Shown here: positions 32,838 through 40,120 of the stretch, piece after piece
Layout: each line of letters opens with the position of its first letter
How positions within the stretch are numbered: position 1 is the stretch's first letter
Source: an archaeon
GTDB lineage: Archaea > Nanobdellota > Nanobdellia > Woesearchaeales > GW2011-AR9
Direction of reading: 5' to 3'
Length of the DNA stretch: 64,000 nt
Assembly (NCBI GenBank): GCA_023259115.1
Contig: JAHFQW010000001.1
Coordinates: forward strand, 17,929 to 81,928
The notes under the pieces: model-generated
What the model saw: only the letters and a program-made list of their open reading frames with translations
The model's database searches: none
Told to the model about the DNA's origin: nothing
Made by a program: the position numbers and the translations under genes

Positions 32838-34286
32838 ATGAAACCACTCTCTAAATCCGACTACGTCATCGGTCTTGAATGCCCCGGACATCTCTGGATG
32901 AAGTACCACGATAAAGAAAATATTCCACCACAACCAGCAGGAGTGTTAAAACGATTCGAACAAGGAATTCTCGTTGGCCAATTAGCCAAGAAACTGTTTC
33001 CCCCGGGAATAGATATTCCTGATAGAGATTATCTGAAAAATCTTGAAAAGACCAAAGAATTACTTCCCAAACAAAAAATTCTCTTTGAAGCAGCCATTCA
33101 AGTAGATAACCTCTACGCAAGAGCAGACATTCTCATACCCATAGACAAAAACCAATGGGATATTATCGAAGTAAAGAGTTCTTCTAAAGTTGACAAAAAT
33201 AAACATTATCCCGATTTAGCATTTCAACGCTATGTCTATGAAAAAGCGGGGCTTAAAATCAGAAAATGCATCTTAATGCACCTCAATAATGAATATGTGC
33301 GTCGTGGAGATATAAATGTTACAGAACTGTTCATACAAGAAAATTTAACCTCAGAAATTGAAAAAATAATGGTTGAAGTGCCTGAGAATATCGCCTCTCT
33401 CTGGAATATTATCAACTCCAAAACGTTTCCAAATACAGCAGAGAAGAATTATTGTACTGCTCCAAAAGAATGCTTAATCAAAGAAAAATGCTGGGGCTTT
33501 CTGCCTGAACACCATGTTTTTCATCTTTATAATGGAAGAAAGAATAGAGAATTATTTGATGAGGGGGTTCATGCTCTCGTTGATGTTCCTGAAGAACGAC
33601 TATCTAATGAACAGCAGGCAATTCAACTCAATTGCGCTAAAGATGGAAAGACTCATGTTGATAAGCAACAGATTACAACATTTTTGGAGAATTTAGACAA
33701 AGTTCAATGCCATCTTGATTTTGAAACCTGCTCTTTTGCCATACCTCAATTTGAGGGAACAAGACCGTATCAACGTTTGCCATTTCAGTTCTCGCTGCAC
33801 ATCGTTCCCGGAAAACATGTTGAATATCTCCATGATGGAAAAGATGACCCCCGACCTGCATTTTTAGTTGCGTTGAAAAAGATGCTGCCAGATTCAGGAG
33901 ATATTATTGTCTATTCACAAGGGTTTGAAAGTTCGATTTTGAAAGAATTAGCCCGAGATTTCCCAGAGTATAAAGTATGGGTTGATTCTGTTTTAAAACG
34001 AATTGTTGATTTACGAGTTCCCTTCAGCAAGTTTTGGTATTATAATCGTGTGCAAAAAGGATCAGCTTCGATTAAGAAAGTATTACCTGCTTTAATTGGC
34101 AAAGGTTACGAGGGCCTCGATATTGCCGATGGAGATTGTGCTTCTATTGCCTATATGGACATGACATATGGAAAAATGACGGCCGAGCAGAAAGTTAAAA
34201 CGAGGAAAGATTTACTGAAGTATTGTCAGCGAGACACAGAAGCAATGGTGTGGATTGTCGAAAAGTTACGAGAGTTAGTGCAGTGA
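32838..34286 (+). CDS. DUF2779 protein: Cas4-like PD-(D/E)xK domain plus DEDD-like nuclease domain
   Basis: About 482 aa. The N-terminal half has ARADILIPIDKNQWDIIEVKSSSK, the D..ExK core of a PD-(D/E)xK nuclease, and Cys residues (YCTAPKECLIKEKCWGF) that may hold an Fe-S cluster, as in Cas4/AddB. The C-terminal half is DUF2779: VQCHLDFETCSFAIP (DxE), IIVYSQGFESSILKELA and KYCQRDTEAMVWIVEKL, resembling DEDD 3'-5' exonucleases. Likely a DNA-processing enzyme of mobile or defence context. Start at ATG 32838 (MKPLSKSDYV); a GTG at 32826 is possible. It is co-oriented with the DinD gene and lacks the local strand bias. Confidence 0.75.
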   Translation: MKPLSKSDYVIGLECPGHLWMKYHDKENIPPQPAGVLKRFEQGILVGQLAKKLFPPGIDIPDRDYLKNLEKTKELLPKQKILFEAAIQVDNLYARADILIPIDKNQWDIIEVKSSSKVDKNKHYPDLAFQRYVYEKAGLKIRKCILMHLNNEYVRRGDINVTELFIQENLTSEIEKIMVEVPENIASLWNIINSKTFPNTAEKNYCTAPKECLIKEKCWGFLPEHHVFHLYNGRKNRELFDEGVHALVDVPEERLSNEQQAIQLNCAKDGKTHVDKQQITTFLENLDKVQCHLDFETCSFAIPQFEGTRPYQRLPFQFSLHIVPGKHVEYLHDGKDDPRPAFLVALKKMLPDSGDIIVYSQGFESSILKELARDFPEYKVWVDSVLKRIVDLRVPFSKFWYYNRVQKGSASIKKVLPALIGKGYEGLDIADGDCASIAYMDMTYGKMTAEQKVKTRKDLLKYCQRDTEAMVWIVEKLRELVQ

Positions 34287-34307
34287 ATAACATTTTAACA
34301 ATCATTT

Positions 34308-37157
34308 TCACTTCTCAAGCACCCCCCTCAAAAACATCCCGGTATAAGAAGCTTTAACCTTTACAATCTCCTCTGGTGTTCCCTGCGCAATAATCTCTCC
34401 CCCGCCAACTCCTCCCTCTGGACCCATATCAATCACATAATCACACGATTTGATCACATCTAAATTATGTTCAATCACATAAATTGTATTGCCTTTTTCC
34501 ACCAGCCGATTCAACACCATAATTAACTTGCGTACATCCTCAAAATGCAATCCCGTCGTTGGCTCATCTAATAAATAAATTGTATTCCCCCGCTTCACTT
34601 TCGCAAGTTCTCGCGTCAATTTAATTCGTTGCGATTCCCCTCCCGATAACGTCGTTGCACTCTGGCCCAATTTAATATACCCTAGCCCCACGTCAAAGAG
34701 CGTCTGTAACTTACGCATAATCGAACTATGATTCTTAAAATACGGCAACGCCTCCTCAACACTCATATTTAGCACATCCGCAATATTCCTCTCACTATAC
34801 AAAATCTCCAATGTATCTTTATTATATCTCTTGCCGCGGCAATCCTCACACTCCACATACACATCAGGTAAAAAATTCATCTCAATCTTAATCACACCAT
34901 CTCCAAAACACGTCTCACATCTCCCACCCTGCACATTAAACGAAAACCGCCCGGCAGTATATCCTCGCGCCCTCGCTTGCTTGGTTGATGCAAATAACTC
35001 TCGCACCTCATCAAAAATTTTGGTATACGTCGCCGGATTTGATCGCGGCGTTTTCCCAATCGGATCTTGATCAATCACAATCGTATCTTTAATCTCAGCT
35101 GGAACTTCCAACCTAGAATGCACCCCAATCTTGCCAACCTGCATCTCAAATTTCTTCTGCAAAGCAGGGATAAATGTCTGAGTCATAAGCGTTGATTTAC
35201 CCGAACCACTCACACCCGTAATACCACACAACACCCCAACAGGCAAACGCAGTGTCACATGTTTCAAATTATTCTCATACGCATCATGTAACACTATAAA
35301 TTTCTGAGGCGTTCGTCGAATAGAAGGCATAGCTACTGACTTTTTGCCAGATAAATACTCTCCCGTCAAACTCTGTGTATGTTGCATAATCTGCGATGGT
35401 GTACCTTGCGCGCAAATATACCCACCATGAATCCCCGCTCCCGGCCCAATATCCACAATATGATCCGCCGCCATCATCGTATCCTCATCATGCTCAACCA
35501 CAAGTAACGTATTTCCTAAATCACGTAATCGTTGCAATGTACTAATTAACTTCGCATTGTCACGTTGATGTAACCCAATCGATGGCTCATCCAGAACATA
35601 TAACACCCCCATCAAATTCGCCCCAATCTGTGTTGCCAGTCTAATACGCTGCGCCTCTCCTCCTGAGAGTGTGCGCGCCGTTCGCGACAAATTCAAATAC
35701 CCCAATCCCACATTTTTCAAAAATCCCAACCGATCACAAATCTCTTTAAGCACCTGTCGAGCAATAAACATCTCTTTGGTGCTCAAACTCTTCCCCAACT
35801 GTTCAAAAAACGCAACCGAACTATCAATACTCATATCCGTCACATCAATAATAGACTTCCCCAGAATCTTCACAGACAACATCTTCTCTTTTAAACGCTT
35901 ACCTTCACACGTCTGACACACACGAGAATCCATCAACCCCTCAAACTTCTCTTTTCGAGAATCTGATTCCGTATCTTTATACAACCGCATCGTTTGTGGA
36001 ATAACCCCCTCCCACCCCTGCTCCATATTCATCGATGCACCATTGCTCCACGTACCTCTCATTTTCTTCTGCGTACCATATAATAGCACCTGCAGCTGCT
36101 TCGCACTCAACTCTTTAATCGGTGTAAATAAATCAAACCCATACTCTTTGGCAACAACCCCCATCTGTTGTGCTCGCCACTTCAAATCAAGACGTCCATA
36201 CACCACTAATGCCCCATCAATAATCGACTTATTTTTGTCAGGAATCAATAAATCAGGAGAAATCTCCCTATGCTCACCTAAACCCAAACACGTCGGACAC
36301 GCTCCGAACGGTGAATTAAATGAAAACATTCTTGGTTCCAGTTGTTCAAACACAAATTCTGGATGAGTGGGACAAGCACCAAAAGTGGAATAAAGCGTCT
36401 CACCTGCTCCTCTGCCAATTTCTTTGCCATCGGTTTTAATTTCAGGATCTAAAATAATAATCGTCCCATTACTCTTATGTAAACCCTGCTCAACTGCGTC
36501 TGATAAACGTAACCTATTCTCATCATTAATTATAATCCGATCAATCACCGCCTCAATCCAATGCTTCTCATAACGCTCAAGCTTCACATTCAACCCCTCT
36601 ACACGATGTATCGCCCCATCCACTCGAACCCGCGTAAATCCTGCTTTTTTCGCCTCCTCAAAAATCTTCTCATGCGTCCCCTTCATCCCTCGAATGAGAG
36701 GTGCAAGCACCACTATCTCCTCACCGCTCTGCGCCATTAAAAGTGAGACAATATTCTCAGCCGATTGCGGCTGCAACGTACTCTGACACAACACACAATG
36801 AATCACCCCAATTCGCGCAAACAACAACCGCAAATAATCATAAATCTCTGTAACTGTACCAACGGTAGAACGTGGATTTTTCGATGTCGTCTTCTGCTCA
36901 ATAGAAATCGCGGGAGATAACCCCTCAATCGAATCAATATCTGGCTTGTTCATAATACCCAAAAACTGGCGCGCATACGCAGAAAGCGATTCAACATACC
37001 GCCGCTGCCCTTCCGCATAAATCGTATCAAACGCCAGCGTAGATTTACCTGAGCCAGATAAACCTGTTATCACAATCAGCTTATTTCGCGGCAATTCCAA
37101 AGAAATATTCTTCAAATTATGTTCTCGAGCTCCCCGCACAATTATTTTATCTAACAT
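34308..37157 (-). CDS. uvrA: Excision nuclease ATPase UvrA
   Basis: 949 aa, full length. Two ABC ATPase halves: GLSGSGKST (residues 33-41) with [13 protein letters not shown], and [10 protein letters not shown] with [12 protein letters not shown] and [15 protein letters not shown]. Zn modules are present: CVLCQ and CPTHP...CPTC in the first half and RCETCFGDG...CEDC in the second. UvrA finds lesions and loads UvrB. The ATG at 37157 lies 26 bases after CATTTATAAATG, so the mRNA is leaderless. A 23-bp double-box motif shared with the RhuM-remnant promoter lies 7 bases upstream of that TATA box, suggesting regulation. Confidence 0.98.
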   Translation of the reverse strand: MLDKIIVRGAREHNLKNISLELPRNKLIVITGLSGSGKSTLAFDTIYAEGQRRYVESLSAYARQFLGIMNKPDIDSIEGLSPAISIEQKTTSKNPRSTVGTVTEIYDYLRLLFARIGVIHCVLCQSTLQPQSAENIVSLLMAQSGEEIVVLAPLIRGMKGTHEKIFEEAKKAGFTRVRVDGAIHRVEGLNVKLERYEKHWIEAVIDRIIINDENRLRLSDAVEQGLHKSNGTIIILDPEIKTDGKEIGRGAGETLYSTFGACPTHPEFVFEQLEPRMFSFNSPFGACPTCLGLGEHREISPDLLIPDKNKSIIDGALVVYGRLDLKWRAQQMGVVAKEYGFDLFTPIKELSAKQLQVLLYGTQKKMRGTWSNGASMNMEQGWEGVIPQTMRLYKDTESDSRKEKFEGLMDSRVCQTCEGKRLKEKMLSVKILGKSIIDVTDMSIDSSVAFFEQLGKSLSTKEMFIARQVLKEICDRLGFLKNVGLGYLNLSRTARTLSGGEAQRIRLATQIGANLMGVLYVLDEPSIGLHQRDNAKLISTLQRLRDLGNTLLVVEHDEDTMMAADHIVDIGPGAGIHGGYICAQGTPSQIMQHTQSLTGEYLSGKKSVAMPSIRRTPQKFIVLHDAYENNLKHVTLRLPVGVLCGITGVSGSGKSTLMTQTFIPALQKKFEMQVGKIGVHSRLEVPAEIKDTIVIDQDPIGKTPRSNPATYTKIFDEVRELFASTKQARARGYTAGRFSFNVQGGRCETCFGDGVIKIEMNFLPDVYVECEDCRGKRYNKDTLEILYSERNIADVLNMSVEEALPYFKNHSSIMRKLQTLFDVGLGYIKLGQSATTLSGGESQRIKLTRELAKVKRGNTIYLLDEPTTGLHFEDVRKLIMVLNRLVEKGNTIYVIEHNLDVIKSCDYVIDMGPEGGVGGGEIIAQGTPEEIVKVKASYTGMFLRGVLEK

Positions 37158-37177
37158 AGCAATATTTTACTTATTTT

Positions 37178-37219
37178 CATTTATAAATGTTATTACCACC
37201 TGTCCAGTGTGTCCAGTGG
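37178..37219 (-). promoter_or_regulatory. uvrA promoter with double-box operator
   Basis: On the minus strand, two ACTGGACA boxes one base apart (37219-37197; starts CCACTGGACACACTGG) are followed after 7 bases by the TATA box CATTTATAAATG (37189-37178), then the uvrA ATG 26 bases from the box centre. The double box matches the one at 31446-31468 at 20 of 23 positions. It lies directly upstream of the TATA/BRE, where an archaeal activator would touch TBP/TFB. Confidence 0.58.
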
Positions 37220-37283
37220 CTCATAAGCAAAAAATATCAGAAATCACCCTGTCCCAAAGCATAACACCTAGAAAAAAATAATT

Positions 37284-37311
37284 TATAGAGGACTTTGAAT
37301 AACGCTCTATA
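37284..37311. repeat. TATAGAG/CTCTATA hairpin at the methyltransferase stop
   Basis: TATAGAG and CTCTATA pair across GACTTTGAATAACG. The loop words recur (reversed) near 42662-42680 and in the hairpin at 20298. It overlaps the last codons of the minus-strand methyltransferase and lies upstream of uvrA's operator. Terminator or small dispersed repeat. Confidence 0.45.
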
Positions 37312-38014
37312 TTCTCACAAAAATCTCTAAACTCTTCTTCTCAACCAAATTATCTTGCCGAAAACCTCGCTCCAGCAGTTTAGCTCCATTTAAATCTTGA
37401 CAACAATTAATAATAACCGCATCGCCCACTACAGAAACTCGCGCCAATTCATCATATAAAGCATCAAAATAAGATTCCCACACGGGAAAGACTACCGCCT
37501 CTCTTCTCATCCAATCAGTAATCTGCAAGCCGCTTGCAAAAAACACAGTCCCCTCTGAACACTTCATTTTCGAAACAAAATATAACAGATCATCAACAAC
37601 CCATGTACTCTTAAATTCATTATCTATTTCTCTTTTAATCACTTTAACACAACCCTCTTCTCGTAGACGATTAATCTCACTAGATATATTCACAAATGTC
37701 TTGAGCTCATTTGAATGATTAAAATAATCTTCACTATCAACCCCAATATAACTTCTTGCCCCATACATTTTTGCCAGATTTCGAATAATGTCTCCCTTCC
37801 CACAACCTACATCAATGAAATCTTTTCCTCTGACCAGTTCCTGCACCAAAAGACCAAGAGCACTAGGAGTAAGAGGACTACACTCATCATAAAACCTATT
37901 CGCAAAGAGCTTATCGGGAGCAGAGCACTCAGAATCATTATACATCGGAGCACTACCAAGAAGTCTTACATAAGAACTAGGAACAACACGTGTCAGATCA
38001 ATTTCAGGAATCAT
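37307..38014 (-). CDS. SAM-dependent methyltransferase
   Basis: 235 aa. ELVRGKDFIDVGCGKGDIIRNLA is motif I with GCGKG, and ARSYIGVDSEDYF the acidic end of strand 2; GTVFFASGLQITDWMRRE and GDAVIINCCQDLNGAKLLERGF are later core strands. The substrate is unknown. The first 50 residues (ARLLGSAPMYNDSECSAPDK-like region) do not suggest a class. AAATATAAATATGG lies about 26 bases before the ATG at 38014, predicting a leaderless mRNA. It ends in a small hairpin and is 150 bases from uvrA. Confidence 0.72.
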   Translation of the reverse strand: MIPEIDLTRVVPSSYVRLLGSAPMYNDSECSAPDKLFANRFYDECSPLTPSALGLLVQELVRGKDFIDVGCGKGDIIRNLAKMYGARSYIGVDSEDYFNHSNELKTFVNISSEINRLREEGCVKVIKREIDNEFKSTWVVDDLLYFVSKMKCSEGTVFFASGLQITDWMRREAVVFPVWESYFDALYDELARVSVVGDAVIINCCQDLNGAKLLERGFRQDNLVEKKSLEIFVRI

Positions 38015-38057
38015 TATAAACCCATTTCAAGCCATATTTATATTTTTTATGTGTTTG

Positions 38058-38142
38058 TGAATCTTTACGTTGATTTGTAAAATATTTACGCAAAGATTCA
38101 TATTAGAAATACGTTATTTTTTAAACTAATCAACGCATTTCT
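38058..38142. repeat. Paired-hairpin repeat with TATT linker
   Basis: Stem 1 TGAATCTTTACGT/ACGCAAAGATTCA (38058-38070, 38088-38100), linker TATT, stem 2 AGAAATACGTT/AACGCATTTCT (38105-38115, 38132-38142), each with one A-C mismatch. The TATTAG junction and two-stem plan match the repeats at 19720, 24161 and 25800, while the stem sequences are different. It lies in the divergent region between the methyltransferase and the gene at 38256. Confidence 0.6.
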
Positions 38143-38255
38143 CTATATGTAACTGATTTGTATTCACCAGCGTTCATATAACATTTTTAGAATAAAAATT
38201 CAAAAAACCCCTCTTCCACAACATATTTAAACACCCATCCCTCCAAAAGAAAAGC

Positions 38256-38699
38256 ATGTCCAGAGAACTATCTATCAAAGACGGCGATCTCGAAATCCGC
38301 CTCAAAAAACTTGAAGTTAATTTTTTCATCCATCAAAAAAAACCACTGCGTTATGAATTCGCTAATACATTCATAAACACCCTCGCGGTAGAAGAGAAAA
38401 CTCCACAACATACCTCCCTATCAGATTTAACATATACTCATGGCAATATTTTTCCAAACAGCTCCTTGACTAACAAAACAAAATACCCACAAGCATACAC
38501 CCCGCAAAGTCTTTTTGTAGAACAATTTAAAGTCTTTTACGATAAACTAATAGAAGAAGAATTAATTCCCGTAGTAAGAAACTACATTGGCAAAAATCCA
38601 CTGCCACAGGGCATAACCATGAAAAAAACAAAACTGCAATTTGCCGACGAAACACCGCCACGTAACACCTATAGGATAACTGTAGATCTAACAATATAA
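38256..38699 (+). CDS. Hypothetical protein, 147 aa
   Basis: Unrecognised. Soluble, with a charged start (MSRELSIKDGDLEIRLKKLE), a Thr/Asn-rich middle and a strand-forming end (NTYRITVDLTI). No cysteine and no membrane segment. ATATTTAAACACC lies about 28 bases before the ATG, so a leaderless mRNA is predicted. It has the C/A-rich plus-strand base use of its neighbours, which suggests a resident rather than newly acquired gene. Nothing in the neighbours suggests a function. Confidence 0.58.
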   Translation: MSRELSIKDGDLEIRLKKLEVNFFIHQKKPLRYEFANTFINTLAVEEKTPQHTSLSDLTYTHGNIFPNSSLTNKTKYPQAYTPQSLFVEQFKVFYDKLIEEELIPVVRNYIGKNPLPQGITMKKTKLQFADETPPRNTYRITVDLTI

Positions 38700-38815
38700 G
38701 CAGTATTAAGAAAAAGTAAATCTCTTACAATTTTCTTCTTATAGTACATTCTGTTAATTAGGCTAATTTTTATTTGATTCATATAACTTTTATTTAACTC
38801 AATCAAGTAAAAAAA

Positions 38816-38980
38816 GCGCCAGCGCCCGGACATTCACGTAACTGCTCACACAATTACCATTTGAACCGGGAATTCCAGAGGAATCAGTTAGCTCGAGTGG
38901 GCTTCACCCTCCCTTTTGGTACAGCTTTTATAACATGTGCTTCGAGACTGACGCAATACCGGATTATGCGACGCTGGCAA
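38816..38980 (-). ncRNA. Candidate structured non-coding RNA
   Basis: No protein frame fits this 340-base gap. On the minus strand GCCAGCG (38978) pairs with CGCTGGC (38818-38824) to close a domain of about 160 bases containing CCCGG/CCGGG, ATTCC aga GGAAT, GAGTGGG/CCCTC and GTACA/TGTGC stems. Just after the closing stem the minus strand reads TTTTTTTAC, a T-rich terminator; upstream, TTTATAAA (39010-39003) is correctly spaced for a start near 38980. I do not recognise RNase P, SRP or 5S motifs. Strand is inferred from promoter and terminator. Confidence 0.48.
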
Positions 38981-39002
38981 TAAGAGTGAAATAAGACATA
39001 GA

Positions 39003-39010
39003 TTTATAAA
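39003..39010. promoter_or_regulatory. Palindromic TATA box, possibly used in both directions
   Basis: TTTATAAA reads the same on both strands. Rightward it stands about 34 bases before the ATG at 39041; leftward it is about 26 bases from the proposed 5' end of the structured RNA near 38980. Confidence 0.45.
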
Positions 39011-39040
39011 AATAGCGTAAAAAATCAATAATCAAAGAAA

Positions 39041-39964
39041 ATGACTGCAAAAGACCAAACTCAATGGAACGATGATAATCTCATCAAGAGTCTACTCCAT
39101 CCTGAAAACATATCTCCCCTCGAACACTTACTAGACCTACAATCACAACAGTTAAGGCAACTAAAACAGCAGAAACACCCTCCCGGACAAAAAGTAAAAT
39201 CAACTGAGCTTGAAGAACTATTTTTCAACATTAGCAGTGATGTAAACGAATTCTTGGAAATTACACCACAATCCTACCCAAAAATAGCATTTACCAATTT
39301 GATGAATCCCCTACTAAATAACGCCATGGAAAAAATGATAGGAGTTCCATTAATCATTAGCTACGGTATAGCTCTCAATTCTGTAATAACATACCTCATA
39401 GATATTTCTTCCAGACAGCCCACTCATCTGGATAATAGTTCCTTGCTAGTCCCCCTCATTGGATTCTCCCTAACCAAAATAATGCACAACTGGGCAAATC
39501 AAAGTGTAGTAGGATACGATTCCGAAGAGAAAAAAATAACCGTAAACAACCCTCACAGAATAGACTTAATACCAACCATTGCTCATGAATACACCCATCA
39601 CTTACAGGGACAACAAGGATATTCACAATATGGACACCAAATATGTAAAGAAGGCCACGCTCGTGGTGTTGAACGAAAAATTGCTGAAATATATGCTCAA
39701 ACAGAAGACAACAATGCTTTTTTACTGGATATAACAGATACAACTATAGGAGAACTAAAAAGTACCTATCGCTGGCTGTGTACAAAAACAAAGAGTATAC
39801 CAAACAAAAATCTTCTTGCAACAAAAACAATCAGAGATCTAGATGAAACATGTAATAGGGCAATAGAACGATTCCCCACATCACACGCATTAGGTAACAC
39901 TTTCTTTTCAATTTATGAACTAACCCATGGAAGAGAAATATACAAAGAACTACTCCAAGACTAA
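39041..39964 (+). CDS. Zinc-metallopeptidase-like (HExxH) protein
   Basis: 307 aa. IAHEYTHHLQG (residues 181-190) is an HExxH zinc motif, followed by KEGHARGVERKIAEIYAQ, where a Glu could be the third ligand, as in gluzincins. One or two hydrophobic segments precede it (about 101-121 and 134-148), so the protein may be membrane-bound with the active site in the following domain. The N-terminal 80 residues are charged and helical (LLDLQSQQLRQLKQQK). Substrate unknown. It is the last gene with C-rich coding strand before the skew switch at about 40 kb. Confidence 0.68.
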   Translation: MTAKDQTQWNDDNLIKSLLHPENISPLEHLLDLQSQQLRQLKQQKHPPGQKVKSTELEELFFNISSDVNEFLEITPQSYPKIAFTNLMNPLLNNAMEKMIGVPLIISYGIALNSVITYLIDISSRQPTHLDNSSLLVPLIGFSLTKIMHNWANQSVVGYDSEEKKITVNNPHRIDLIPTIAHEYTHHLQGQQGYSQYGHQICKEGHARGVERKIAEIYAQTEDNNAFLLDITDTTIGELKSTYRWLCTKTKSIPNKNLLATKTIRDLDETCNRAIERFPTSHALGNTFFSIYELTHGREIYKELLQD

Positions 39965-40120
39965 ACTTCTTTATTACTCTGGCAATCATCATTATTTCTA
40001 ATGTCAATAATCCTCTTTATGAATGGGGGAGATTTTAAGTTTTGGTTTTCTCCCATTTAAGTTGAATACTACTGTTTCTTCGACGAAAGGTTTAAAAAGT
40101 AAATGCTTGAGATTGTAGAT
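39965..40120. other. Intergenic region at the strand-composition switch; possible replication origin
   Basis: A/T-rich, with an inverted repeat AATGGGGGAG..CTCCCATT (about 40022-40058) followed by the rtcB TATA box TTTAAAAAG (40091-40099). Plus-strand bases change from C-rich to G-rich here: 39901-39960 has 11 C and 7 G, 40381-40440 has 20 G and 10 C (hand counts). Gene direction also changes from mostly minus to mostly plus. No ORB-type repeats or cdc6 gene were recognised. Confidence 0.4.

Noticed and set aside
31446-37219. 23-bp inverted repeats flanking the island and uvrA as ends of a 5.8-kb transposon
   Set aside because: Each copy lies at the same distance from a TATA box in the same orientation relative to its promoter, no target duplication is seen, and a housekeeping gene lies inside; a shared operator fits better.
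38816-38980. tRNA gene (GGTTCAAAT resembling a T loop on the minus strand)
   Set aside because: No matching T stem, acceptor stem or anticodon arm can be folded.
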